41,571 bases of DNA from JANXQE01 sp035651635 (GCA_035651635.1 DASRFK010000002.1:1-41571); one strand, 5' to 3'; positions 1-8,186 are shown, numbered from the stretch's first letter. Numbers and translations are program-made. Notes: generated by a model from the sequence alone, not told the origin.

Positions 1-1
1 G

Positions 2-514
2 CTTCAGAACGCCTTTGCCGACATGTGGCGATTGCCTTTTGATTTCGTCGCGGAGAAGTACCGCTTCACCCCGGCGATGAAGGCCGCTGGCTGGCAAGTC
101 TTTGCCGGGCTGGAAGTCACAACGCCCATGGTTGGTTATGGCGATTTAAGCGTCCTCAAAGACATTGCCGGTCTAAAATTCGTAGTCACCTCCGGCTTTC
201 GCCGCCTCCAAGAGAGCAAAATCCGGGCGCTTGGTATCGCGCCGCTATTCACGGCGATCTACATCGATGCCATTGACCAGCCTGGGTATCGAGGGAAGCA
301 GAAAATTTTCGAGGATATTTTGCGCGATTACGGCCTCCAGCCTGACCAAGTGCTCATCGTGGGCGACAACCATGACTCCGAAATCGCCGCCGGTGTCCGT
401 CTCAATATCCGCACCGTTCAGACCCTTCGTCCCGGCGTTCCCCGTTCACCTGCTGCGACTCATCACATTCGGACGCTTCGCGAACTTGGACCACTGCTGA
501 GCCTGGAGGGCTAG
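2..514 (+). CDS. HAD-superfamily hydrolase, C-terminal part (5' end outside window)
   Basis: The reading frame is open from base 2, so the gene starts upstream of the window; the first ATG at 23 is internal. The visible part has three of the four HAD phosphatase motifs. Motif II is the Thr/Ser in 'VVTSGF', motif III is the Lys in the 'GKQKIFEDIL' region, and motif IV is 'GDNHDSE', which supplies acidic ligands for Mg2+. The nucleophile motif DxDx(T/V) must lie off the left edge. This suggests a soluble phosphatase of the Gph/YjjG type acting on a small phosphorylated metabolite. The substrate cannot be told from the sequence. The next gene is convergent, so this is probably the end of a plus-strand transcript. 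Confidence 0.85.
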   Translation, partial: LQNAFADMWRLPFDFVAEKYRFTPAMKAAGWQVFAGLEVTTPMVGYGDLSVLKDIAGLKFVVTSGFRRLQESKIRALGIAPLFTAIYIDAIDQPGYRGKQKIFEDILRDYGLQPDQVLIVGDNHDSEIAAGVRLNIRTVQTLRPGVPRSPAATHHIRTLRELGPLLSLEG

Positions 515-618
515 TTCGGCGGCGCTCATGAGCGAGGGCTACTTGCCTGGGTTGACGCCGTGCTCATGGTCATCACGCTGGTCGGCTCGACTCCCGGCAT
601 GGGTCAGATTCCTGGCAA

Positions 619-2019
619 CTACTGGCTCAACCGGAAAAACTGCCGTGTGCCGGAAATGGGATTGGTCACTGAGTACTGGCCGTTGACGACCACGGGGGCT
701 GGAGCATTGGTGGTCCAGACCGCCGATGAACCAAGGTTCGTGGTGGATTGCAGCGTGTACTCCGTGTAATCGAACCCGGCGTAATTGGTCGGCCACGACA
801 GAATAAAATTCGGGCCGGAAGAAATGATGTTCAGATGCGGCGGGAACGAAAGACTGAATACCGTGCCGTTACCAAAATTGCCGCCGAAGGAGGTTGTGCC
901 GTACAGAATGTTACCCGACAAAATCAATCCACCTTTCGGTCTAGCTCCATCGCTGCCCGTGAAACTATAGAGGTTTGTAAAACCGGTTCCATCGGTGTTC
1001 ACGGCGAATATGGTGCCGCTGCCTGAAGGTCCGCCCTCTGCCGCTGTTCCATACAACTTATTACCTGACAGAATCAGTCCACCATTCGGGTTAGTTCCAT
1101 CGCTCGGCGTGAAACTATGCAGGGTTCTCAAGCCTGTCCCGTTAGTGTTAACCGCGAACACCGTGCCAAACCCTGAGCCGCCGCCTGAAAACGTCGTTCC
1201 ATGTAGCGTGCCGCTTGCCAAGAGCAGAGCGCCATTTGGAGAAGCACCATCGATTGAACCGGTGAAATTATACAGGGTTTTAAAGCTGGCACCATCAATA
1301 CCCACCGAAAAAATCGTTCCATGTCCCGAGGTGCCGCCGTAATACGTCGTGCCAAACAAAGTATTTCCCAATAAAGCCACGCCAGCGCGTGGTCCGGCTC
1401 CGTCGCTGTTGGTAAAAGGAGGAAATGAAGCTGCGGCGAACGTGTGAAGTCTAGTAAAACCCGTACCATCTATGTTCAGCTTAAACACCGTGCCCTCGCT
1501 CGAAGCGCCACCCCCACTACTTGCCGTCCCGTATAGGGTGTTGCCCTCGACAATCATATCGCCAAGCGGGGAACCTCCGTCGCTGCCGCCAGTGAAGGTG
1601 TGTAGGACACTGAAACCTGTCCCATCGCTATTGACGGCAAACAGCACCCAATCCATGCCCCGCGCTGTACCGTACAGTCTGTCGACCAGCAAAACCAACC
1701 CTTGAACCGAGCCACCAGCTTGAGGATTGGGAGGCCCAATGAAACTGTAAAGGCTCTTAAAACTCGTGCCATCGGTGTTCAGGTTGAAAACGGTACCATA
1801 GCTGGAGTCGCCACCGGCGCTCGTGGTGCCATAGAGGATGTTGCTGGACAGCACCAGTTTGCATGTCGGCCAGGCTCCGTCACTATTCGTGCTATTGTTT
1901 CGGGCCGTAAAACTGTAGAGTGTTGTGAGTGTTTGAGCCGTGACCCGACCCACAAATAACAAGCCGAGACTAGTTGACAACACTCGCAGGAGGAACGGAT
2001 TTGTAATACGCGTTTTCAT
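619..2019 (-). CDS. secreted Gloeo/Verruco-repeat protein (predicted seven-bladed beta-propeller)
   Basis: This 466-residue protein has an N-terminal signal peptide (hydrophobic stretch about residues 10-24, likely cleavage after V-T-A near 28). Seven copies of a roughly 55-residue repeat follow. Each has a core like 'LYGTTSxGG...GTVF' and then 'xxNTDGTGFxxLYSF', the pattern of the Gloeo/Verruco repeat family (TIGR03803). The second copy is degenerate (RLYGTARGMDWVLFAV). Seven repeats would close a beta-propeller, but that is inference. The last 70 residues form the tail domain shared with four other exported proteins in this window and end in 'QFFRLSQ'. It is probably an extracellular or outer-surface protein. 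No enzymatic motif is visible. An inverted repeat lies directly upstream of the start. Confidence 0.85.
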   Translation of the reverse strand: MKTRITNPFLLRVLSTSLGLLFVGRVTAQTLTTLYSFTARNNSTNSDGAWPTCKLVLSSNILYGTTSAGGDSSYGTVFNLNTDGTSFKSLYSFIGPPNPQAGGSVQGLVLLVDRLYGTARGMDWVLFAVNSDGTGFSVLHTFTGGSDGGSPLGDMIVEGNTLYGTASSGGGASSEGTVFKLNIDGTGFTRLHTFAAASFPPFTNSDGAGPRAGVALLGNTLFGTTYYGGTSGHGTIFSVGIDGASFKTLYNFTGSIDGASPNGALLLASGTLHGTTFSGGGSGFGTVFAVNTNGTGLRTLHSFTPSDGTNPNGGLILSGNKLYGTAAEGGPSGSGTIFAVNTDGTGFTNLYSFTGSDGARPKGGLILSGNILYGTTSFGGNFGNGTVFSLSFPPHLNIISSGPNFILSWPTNYAGFDYTEYTLQSTTNLGSSAVWTTNAPAPVVVNGQYSVTNPISGTRQFFRLSQ

Positions 2020-2022
2020 TGG

Positions 2023-2099
2023 TTGAGTGGTGGTCGGAGTTAGGCCCTCCAGTACTGCTTTGTCTGATACGATGAGCGGGCCGATTACCGACCACTCAA
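2023..2099 (-). promoter_or_regulatory. inverted repeat upstream of the Gloeo/Verruco gene
   Basis: TTGAGTGGTGGTCGG (2023-2037) faces CCGACCACTCAA (2088-2099). The arms are complementary apart from a 3-nt TGG repetition in one arm. The near arm ends four bases from the ATG at 2019, so a hairpin in the 5' leader or a dimeric operator is possible. No sigma-70 promoter could be assigned with confidence. Confidence 0.3.
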
Positions 2100-2268
2100 T
2101 CGCACGGATTACCCTACAGCATAGCTAATGCCACTGACATTCCTCCACAACGCCGCTTGATTCTTGAATGTCCCCGACTTGGGATGAGTCATTTTCACGC
2201 ATTTGGCGTGAGCCTCACGCAACGCATTCGCTCTGGGAACATGGCTCGGGCGACGCTGCCCTTGACCT

Positions 2269-3072
2269 TCACTTCACGCCCACCCTGGCGGCGGCTTCGG
2301 GGTCGATATCCATGAGGGCATTGGTGACCTGCCAGCGTATATCCCCATTCGAATCGTTTAAGAGTCTGAGCAGACTGGGAACTGCTGGCTTGGCCAACGC
2401 CCTGAATTGGCGCAGTCCCGACATGGCGTTACCGCGTATTCTTTCTGAGTGGGGCTGATTTTGAGACTCATCAAGAAGCCGGACCAGGACCGGAATTGCT
2501 CGCTCCGGTTCCACGCGAATCGAATGAAATTCGTCCGGTTTGAGACACTTTACCATGGACGGCAACGCTTCCTCTGCCAAGGAGCCTAGTTCATCCAGCG
2601 CGAAGACTGCAGCGTAGCGCACCTCGCCGTGGCTGTCGTTCAGCAGAGCAATCAGAGCGGGAACGGCGGGCTTGGCGTCCGCCCCCAAGGCGATGAGTCC
2701 ATAGGCACCCTGGAATTGGTATTCAGGCAAGCTGCTCTTGTAAAACGGGGCCACCCACCGCTCTGGGAGAAGCGGAACCACCTTGAATAGCGGTGAGTCT
2801 CTCGTGGCGATTATTCTCAAGCAGGTTGGGATGGCGTTGGTGCCGATTTGGCGGATGGCGTTTTCCGCTTGCGTATCCAACTCACCTCTTCGAGCTGCTG
2901 ACCAATGACCATCAGACCAATGGTTCGTGCAGTATTGGACTAGCCAAGCGCTCAATCGCTTTCCTTGATAAACCGGCTCCGGCAGCCGCAACACTTGCCA
3001 CGCAATCGTCCAGACCACGGCGACGAGCAAAACCGGCAGCGCGATACGGTACCGCTTTCGCATGGGCGGCAT
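2269..3072 (-). CDS. membrane-anchored HEAT-repeat protein
   Basis: Starting at the ATG at 3072 gives 267 residues with a short basic N-terminus (MPPMRKRYR) followed by a hydrophobic segment of about 20 residues, a signal anchor or signal peptide. The ORF is open to an upstream ATG at 3129, but that start would bury the membrane segment; 3063 is another candidate. After the anchor comes 'YQGKRLSAWL', a motif frequent at the start of verrucomicrobial HEAT-repeat proteins. At least three HEAT/PBS-lyase-like helical repeats follow, for example around 'AVPALIALLNDSHGEVRYAA', 'ALPSMVKCL' and 'AVPSLLRLLNDSNGDIRWQV'. HEAT arrays bind proteins; no partner can be named. It appears to stand alone. Confidence 0.8.
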   Translation of the reverse strand: MPPMRKRYRIALPVLLVAVVWTIAWQVLRLPEPVYQGKRLSAWLVQYCTNHWSDGHWSAARRGELDTQAENAIRQIGTNAIPTCLRIIATRDSPLFKVVPLLPERWVAPFYKSSLPEYQFQGAYGLIALGADAKPAVPALIALLNDSHGEVRYAAVFALDELGSLAEEALPSMVKCLKPDEFHSIRVEPERAIPVLVRLLDESQNQPHSERIRGNAMSGLRQFRALAKPAVPSLLRLLNDSNGDIRWQVTNALMDIDPEAAARVGVK

Positions 3073-3338
3073 TATGAGGCCGGAGCCATTGGAAATCGAG
3101 AATGTTACGCTGCTGGACACCAGGACCATCCGGGCGATGCTGGCTCAGCACGCTAAGCCGTCATTCCCCTCTGGTCAGGGCGTAGTGCATCTTAGCAGCG
3201 AAGTTCTGGCGGGTTTGCTTCAGGGTGGCGCTGCTTAACGCGATGAGCCGCACCGACCATTCACTTGGAAAGCTCATACAAAACAAGGATGAGGCACCGA
3301 TGCCAAGAATGAAGGGCAAAGCCATTAAGAAGCCGTGC

Positions 3339-3426
3339 CGTTCCGTTTTGGGCATATTCGGCCAGTAGTTCTCGGCAGTCAGTCACTTCAATAACAAGTC
3401 GCCACTAAGGTGCAAAACCGAACAAG
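3339..3426 (-). pseudogene. remnant of the 5' end of a second sigma-factor gene
   Basis: This stretch is a diverged copy of the start and leader of the intact sigma-factor gene (4857-4949). The 14-mer CAAAACCGAACAAG occurs at 3413-3426 and again at 4936-4949. About 38 of 50 bases match across the start region. Read from a GTG at 3386, the minus strand encodes 'VTDCRELLAEYAQNGT', against 'MSDSRELLNEYARNGT' in the intact protein. The similarity then stops and the frame closes after about 24 more unrelated codons. A 64-codon ORF at 3161-3355 overlaps it in another frame and has one hydrophobic stretch; it is probably decayed or chance sequence. This looks like the trace of a duplicated and mostly deleted ECF sigma gene. 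Confidence 0.7.
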
Positions 3427-3453
3427 CAAATTGGAGCGGAAACAATAAGACTC

Positions 3454-3584
3454 AGAGCGTGTTTTAGAGTTTTAGAATTCGGTTTGGAGTCCCGCCTTCA
3501 GGCGGTTTTGGCGCCGGGCCGCCTAAAGGCTGGACTCCGAACCCATACGCCCGCGGCCAAGTCGGTATTTTTAACACACGCTCT
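3454..3584. repeat. REP/MITE-like palindromic element
   Basis: A roughly 130-bp nested palindrome lies just beyond the stop codon of the sigma factor. The outer arms are AGAGCGTGTTTT (3454-3465) and AACACACGCTCT (3573-3584), matching at 11 of 12 positions. The inner 25-bp arms at 3481-3505 and 3519-3543 match at 22 of 25 positions and carry the core GGAGTCC-GCCTT-AGGCGG. The left inner arm also contains the small palindrome CCGCCTTCAGGCGG. No ORF lies inside. The structure fits a dispersed REP or MITE sequence, and it could end sigma-factor transcription on the minus strand. Copy number elsewhere is unknown. Confidence 0.65.
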
Positions 3585-3608
3585 TAGCAAGGCCCGCAGT
3601 TTTCATGT

Positions 3609-4904
3609 TCATTGCCGCAGCAAATTTGTCGAGATCAACGGTGGCAGAGAGCTTTCGGTGCCATCCGCTCTGAAGCCGTCCAGGCCGATCTTGGATAGAG
3701 CGTCGGCGGAAACTTCGAAGACCACCGTTTTGATTCCAACCTGGTCGGCGTTATCGCCCTGTATGCGCGGTGTGGCCATCACATAGATCCGGCCTCCTCC
3801 CGCATTGGCCCACCCGCCCGTAAGCAAGCTCTGGCCCGTGCCGACCTGGGCGCGCACGCTGGCCTGAAGCCGTGCTACAGGTGGAGTCGTGTCCTGGGTT
3901 GCCTGACCGGGGCTCACCGGCGCAGCAGGCGCGGGTCTCGGCGAAGCCTGAGCGTTCCGCAGAGCTGTCACCTCGGCACGGAGCCGCAGCAGTTCAGATT
4001 CGTTCCGGCGCAGGTTTGCCAGTTCATTGGTGTCCGCTGTGGCGTCCAAAATCGGATTGGCAGCTTGTTCCTTGGCTGCGGTTAAGGTCTCGACTTGATC
4101 TCTAAGTGAACGCGTTTCGGCGCGCAGCCGGGCGACGGCTCGATGCTGAAGGACTACACCGGTTAAAGCCGCGATTGCAATCGCCGCGACGGCACAGAAT
4201 TTGAATTTAGATAATGCCATAAATTTTAGAAAAGTGAGCGCGCCACCGGCGCCACCGGCTGAAGCGCCTGCCATGGCAGCCGTCGCGAGGGTCGCTGCCA
4301 AGCCGGTAGGAGCCGCAACCACCGCGTCGGTTGCCAGTGCTGCTCCCAGGACGGCGGCAGTTGCGGTGACGCCCCGCTTCTTTAACAGGCTTTGCAGCTT
4401 TTCCAAGGCGCGGTTTACGCGCATGCGGGCCGCGTCTTCGCTGGTACCGATGGCTTCGCCGACCGACCTGAAATCGCGCTTTTCAAAGAACCGCAGCAAA
4501 ATGGCCGCCCGATCTTCGGCGGGTAGCTGCCCGATGACCTCGTCCAGCGCCGGTCCCATCATGTGGGTTGTGCCTGGGGAGTCATTTTGGAGCGCATTCA
4601 TCTCGGCTGCCTGCCTTTCACGGATTTGGCGACGGCGCTCACTGCGGGTTAGGGTTGCGGCCACGTTGCAGGTCGCCTGATGCAGCCAGCCGCCGAGCAT
4701 TACGTTCTGGGGAATCCTTCCTGCTTTCCTGGCGAGGTGCAGAAATACGGTTTGGGCCACATCTTCAGCCAGGTGGGCGTCACCACTGACCTGCCGTAAC
4801 GCGGTCGAATAGACCAGGTCGATGTAGCGGACGACTAGCTCCCGGAAGGCGGATTCCGTGCCGTTTCTCGCATATTCATTCAGCAATTCTCGGCTGTCGC
4901 TCAT
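3609..4904 (-). CDS. ECF-type RNA polymerase sigma factor with C-terminal membrane segment and coiled coil
   Basis: The first 175 of 431 residues are a sigma-70 family factor. Region 2 spans about 20-88, with the core-binding 'AEDVAQTVFLHLARKAG'; region 4 spans about 122-175, with the helix-turn-helix around 'FRSVGEAIGTSEDAARMRVNRAL'. Behind it lie an Ala/Gly-rich linker (180-225), a hydrophobic segment (about 236-252), heptad-like Leu/Arg/Glu stretches (255-282, 293-318), a Pro-rich hinge (322-340) and a final domain of about 90 residues. Standalone ECF factors are usually under 200 residues. Such extensions are known in planctomycete/verrucomicrobial ECF factors and may act as built-in anti-sigma or signal-sensing modules; here that is inference. 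No separate anti-sigma gene is adjacent. The leader sequence is duplicated at 3387-3426. Confidence 0.9.
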   Translation of the reverse strand: MSDSRELLNEYARNGTESAFRELVVRYIDLVYSTALRQVSGDAHLAEDVAQTVFLHLARKAGRIPQNVMLGGWLHQATCNVAATLTRSERRRQIRERQAAEMNALQNDSPGTTHMMGPALDEVIGQLPAEDRAAILLRFFEKRDFRSVGEAIGTSEDAARMRVNRALEKLQSLLKKRGVTATAAVLGAALATDAVVAAPTGLAATLATAAMAGASAGGAGGALTFLKFMALSKFKFCAVAAIAIAALTGVVLQHRAVARLRAETRSLRDQVETLTAAKEQAANPILDATADTNELANLRRNESELLRLRAEVTALRNAQASPRPAPAAPVSPGQATQDTTPPVARLQASVRAQVGTGQSLLTGGWANAGGGRIYVMATPRIQGDNADQVGIKTVVFEVSADALSKIGLDGFRADGTESSLPPLISTNLLRQ

Positions 4905-4949
4905 TTCAATTCACCGGTAAACCGCCGCCGAATCACAAAACCGAACAAG

Positions 4950-5475
4950 ATTCTCCTCAACAAGCGTCTTTGCTCGTTCAACCTCATGAAGCACGGGTTC
5001 TCGGAGGATCGCTTGCCGCCCTGTCAGATCATTCGTGCATGAGGATATTTATAATCTGGACTGCAAGCTCGCTCAATTACTGTGGCGGGTGGGGACGGCG
5101 AGCTTGCCAACAACCACAGCATCGGTCAGTACGCACAAAACGGAGCTTGCCGGCTGGACACCCCTGCCAGCCGACAAACTCCGATGCTGCTTCAACAATT
5201 CAACCGGTTAAGCCAAGCACCGTTCCGGTCTTTTTGGACTCGGCATGTTCTTCATTTTTTACCTTTGTTTGTTGCAATCTGATTCACAATTTTGCGATCG
5301 AACCGAAATCGGGGTTTCAGATCCTGATTTGGTGTTTCATCATCAATGCGCAGTTGGCGCGCGAAAAGTGCCAAGCTTTGGGAGACTTTTGGGAAGGTTA
5401 CCCAAGCCGTTCACCACCCCGGCTGGCAGGACATTCGAAGCCCCCAAGATTGGATAGGGGCGTACCGATGCCAGG
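4950..5475. other. long intergenic region without a convincing gene
   Basis: This stretch separates the sigma-factor leader from the end of the LamG gene. Several short ORFs occur on both strands, but none has a protein-like composition, a signal peptide or a family motif. The one structured element seen is the stem-loop at 5141-5183. Any sigma-factor promoter should lie in the part nearest 4950; no confident -35/-10 pair was recognised. Confidence 0.5.
5141..5183 (-). terminator. 17-bp stem-loop, possible terminator
   Basis: CGGAGCTTGCCGGCTGG (5141-5157) faces CCAGCCGACAAACTCCG (5167-5183) across a 9-nt loop. Transcribed on the minus strand, all 17 positions pair, two as G-U; on the plus strand the same two become C-A mismatches. 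The G-U pattern therefore favours a minus-strand RNA. The 3' arm is followed there by GTTTTG. It lies about 290 nt past the LamG stop codon and upstream of the sigma gene, so it could end the LamG transcript. Confidence 0.5.
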
Positions 5476-7770
5476 TTATGGCAAGGGCCGGATTCTGTAG
5501 AATTGGTGGTCGGACTGTAAGGGCTGCTTGAACGTGGCCACACCGTCCATTGGAACCACGATATCGATCTGCGTCCAATGCAGCGCATCCGGAGAGGCTT
5601 CCACACCGTAGCCGCGGCCCGTGTCGCCGGTAACGCTGAAGGAGAATAGGCCGTCCTGGATGTATTGGCCGGTAATGATGCCGGGAGCGAGGACGGGACT
5701 GTACCGGGCGCCAGAGCTGATGGCCTTGATCTGCATCGCCTGCTTGTTCAGGACTGTTCCGAGGGAATAGATCTGTTGAATCTCGCCGGCGGAGAGCGCG
5801 CGGCTATAAATGCGAACATCGTCAATAAGCCCGGCGCAAAAATCGCCGCTGCCGCTTCGCGACATCAGGTAGAACGGGTTGTTTCCAAAATTGTTGGTAT
5901 TGTCGCTGCTCGCGCTTTGAGCCCGGGCGGTTTGCTGCACACCGTCGACATAGAGGTTTACCTCGTTGAGGGCGCTTTGGCTTTTATCGAATACGGCGAC
6001 CAGGTGATGCCAAACGCCATTACTCGGTTGTGCGAAGCATTTGAGGTTATTTCCAGCGTCGCCCCGCAATCCCACCAGGATACCGCCGCCCACACAACTC
6101 GACGTGTCGTCGGGGAACATCATGAAGCCGGTGGTCGAGGCACTGAAACCGGTGGTCGACTCGAATAACGCGTGATTCCCACCGCCGCCGTAGGTTCGGT
6201 TGACCCACAAGGCAACCGTAACGGAGCGCGTTCCGCTTAAGTTCACGCCGGGTGTGCTGAGGGCGTTGTTCACGCCGTTGAACGAAAGAGCTCCATTCAT
6301 CTTGCCGGCCGTCCACAGAGGAGAGTTAATCAATTTGCCAGTATTACCCGCCCCGGAAGAATCCGTCGCCGTGGCGCCGGAACCTTCATCGAGTTTCCAA
6401 TAGCAGACGAGGCCTTGTAAAGGGACGTTGGACACGATCACCGTCGCGGTCGAGGTCGCGGTGTTGCCGGAAGCGTCCCGGGCGACTGCCGAGATGAGGT
6501 GAGAGCCGTTGGAGGCAGTTAACGTGTTCCAGGCAATCTGGTACGGGGTCGAGCTCATTTCAGCGCCGAGATTTGTTCCATCCACTTTGATTTGGACCCC
6601 AATGGTCGAAGTCGCAGTTGCAGCGGCGGTGACGGAGCCGGACACAACCGCTCCATTGCCCGGTGAGGTAAGCGTGACCGTGGGTTTTGTGGCGCCGTAG
6701 AGTTGCTGAATCTCGGATGCGGATAGCGCGCGGTTATAGATTCGGAAATCGTCAATGACGCCCGAGGCGAAGTCACCACTACCGGCCCGCGACATCAGGT
6801 AGAGAGGATTGTTTCCAAAATAATTCGTATTATCGCTGCTGGCCGGCTGGGCCTGTGCGGATTGGAGGATGCCATCGAGATACAATTGGATTTCATTCGC
6901 CGCAGCCTGGCTTTTATCAAAAATAACAACCAGGTGGTGCCAAATCCCGCTGCTGGGTTGCGCGTAGCATTTGAGATTATAACCGGCATTGCCTTGCAGC
7001 CCAACCAACATGCCGCCTCCTGCGCAAGTGCTCGAATCATCAGGAAACAGCATAAACCCGGTGGTGGAGCCGCTGATGCCGGTGGACGATTCGACCAAGG
7101 AGTGACCCCCCGTCTTGCTGTAGGTGCGGTTCACCCATAGGGCTACGCTAACTGCCCGGGTCCCGCTCAGATTGATGGCGGGCGTGCTGACGGCGTTGTT
7201 CTGCCCGTTGAACGAAAGCGCGCCGCCGACCCGGCCCGAGCTCCAGGTCGGACTGTTGATCAACTTGCCCGTATTACCGATCCCGGAAGAGTCGGTGGCA
7301 ACAGCGCCAGATCCTTCGTCAAACTTCCAGTAGCAAACCAAACCCTGCGTTGGAGCGCCGTTCGTGGACACTGGAACAGTGTAAGCAATTTCACTTGAAA
7401 AATCGCTTTCAACAGCCGCGGTCGTGTACGCGGTAACTGCAAAATAGTAGGTCGTGCCGGTGAGCAGACCATTTACGGCAGCCGTGGTGGAATTTCCGAC
7501 ATCGATTGTGTTTGGATAAGAGCGGCTGGCGCTGCCATAATAAAGCCGGTAGCCGGCAATGCCCGGCGTCGAGTCCGGTGCCCAGGTAAAAGTGAGCGCT
7601 TGGGCATGATTAGCCCAAAAAACAGCAATGCCTGGCAGCCAGCCCACAAGAGCAGTAAATTGCCTCCAGAATCTGGGCGTCGCAATCTTCCCGACCAACC
7701 CAAAAGCGCGGCCCGCATCCGAAGCCTTCTCGAGCGCAGAGCCTACGCCGTATGTGAACCTGCAAAGCAT
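5476..7770 (-). CDS. exported FnIII-LamG-Ig-LamG protein
   Basis: This is a 764-residue modular surface protein. A hydrophobic stretch at about 39-57 ending in 'NHAQA' looks like a signal peptide with an unusually long N-region; a TTG near residue 25 could be the true start. An FnIII-like domain follows (58-133). Next come a LamG/concanavalin-like jellyroll (142-359), a bacterial Ig-like domain (362-449, 'VTLTSPGNGAVVSGSV'), a second LamG domain (452-669), and the shared C-terminal tail domain ending 'QFYRIRPLP'. The two LamG domains are about three-quarters identical, a fairly recent internal duplication. LamG domains commonly bind carbohydrates or proteins; no catalytic domain is seen. Probably an adhesin or matrix-binding protein. 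Confidence 0.85.
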   Translation of the reverse strand: MLCRFTYGVGSALEKASDAGRAFGLVGKIATPRFWRQFTALVGWLPGIAVFWANHAQALTFTWAPDSTPGIAGYRLYYGSASRSYPNTIDVGNSTTAAVNGLLTGTTYYFAVTAYTTAAVESDFSSEIAYTVPVSTNGAPTQGLVCYWKFDEGSGAVATDSSGIGNTGKLINSPTWSSGRVGGALSFNGQNNAVSTPAINLSGTRAVSVALWVNRTYSKTGGHSLVESSTGISGSTTGFMLFPDDSSTCAGGGMLVGLQGNAGYNLKCYAQPSSGIWHHLVVIFDKSQAAANEIQLYLDGILQSAQAQPASSDNTNYFGNNPLYLMSRAGSGDFASGVIDDFRIYNRALSASEIQQLYGATKPTVTLTSPGNGAVVSGSVTAAATATSTIGVQIKVDGTNLGAEMSSTPYQIAWNTLTASNGSHLISAVARDASGNTATSTATVIVSNVPLQGLVCYWKLDEGSGATATDSSGAGNTGKLINSPLWTAGKMNGALSFNGVNNALSTPGVNLSGTRSVTVALWVNRTYGGGGNHALFESTTGFSASTTGFMMFPDDTSSCVGGGILVGLRGDAGNNLKCFAQPSNGVWHHLVAVFDKSQSALNEVNLYVDGVQQTARAQSASSDNTNNFGNNPFYLMSRSGSGDFCAGLIDDVRIYSRALSAGEIQQIYSLGTVLNKQAMQIKAISSGARYSPVLAPGIITGQYIQDGLFSFSVTGDTGRGYGVEASPDALHWTQIDIVVPMDGVATFKQPLQSDHQFYRIRPLP
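5764..6417 (-). repeat. second copy of the tandem LamG-coding repeat
   Basis: This roughly 654-bp segment encodes LamG domain 2 (residues 452-669). It pairs with 6694-7347, which encodes LamG domain 1 (residues 142-359). The encoded domains align essentially without gaps and share long identical stretches such as 'DNTN-FGNNP-YLMSR-GSGDF'. The Ig-like domain lies between the copies. Confidence 0.8.
6694..7347 (-). repeat. first copy of the tandem LamG-coding repeat
   Basis: Partner of 5764-6417. It encodes LamG domain 1, beginning at 'QGLVCYWKFDEGSG' and ending at 'SASEIQQLYG'. The matching boundaries of the two copies suggest a unit of LamG plus Ig-like linker was duplicated or recombined as a block. 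Confidence 0.8.
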
Positions 7771-7865
7771 CCCGGACGATGCCCGTGGCGGCAGCGTTCA
7801 AGACACTAGGAAGATCCCAGCAGCGTACAGGAAAACCCTGGCGAAGAGGCATTCGGAGAAGCGTA

Positions 7866-8186
7866 TCAATCAAGACTCCGGCGGTGAAACCTTTGAGCGA
7901 GTGCAGGGCTCAAAAAGAAGACACCCAAAGGGGCGGCCAACGCCAAGGTTGCCAAAACAGTGCCGAGGCGCGAAAGCGTTGCGACCATGGCGGTCGGAGC
8001 GTGGGAGGCAAAAAACAATCCCACCCACTGGTTTAGGTCTCTGACCGGATCGGTCGGATTCAAATGCGCGATGCGGGCCAGGCAAGTAGTGACAGCGATA
8101 AACCATGCCATTACTAACACCGCCAATAACCCGTATTTTGCCGTTTGTCTTGCCCCCGCGCTTCTCAAGGAATTCTGGATGTTCAC
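7866..8186 (-). CDS. possible small two-helix membrane protein
   Basis: Taking the GTG at 8186 gives 106 residues starting 'VNIQNSLRSAG'. The ORF is open to an ATG at 8285, but that extension looks like translated leader. There are two hydrophobic segments, 'YGLLAVLVMAWFIAVTTCLA' and a second around 'LGTVLATLALAAPLGVFFL', and a basic C-terminus. No family was recognised. It lies 95 nt upstream of the LamG gene on the same strand and is divergent from the acyl ligase. It could be a real small membrane protein or a chance ORF in an intergenic region; the membrane topology is the only support. Confidence 0.4.
   Translation of the reverse strand: MNIQNSLRSAGARQTAKYGLLAVLVMAWFIAVTTCLARIAHLNPTDPVRDLNQWVGLFFASHAPTAMVATLSRLGTVLATLALAAPLGVFFLSPALAQRFHRRSLD

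Noticed and set aside
3161..3355. 64-codon minus-strand ORF with one hydrophobic segment
   Set aside because: Its start overlaps the sigma-gene remnant in another frame and it has no ribosome-binding site or family; treated as part of decayed sequence, though a small protein cannot be ruled out.
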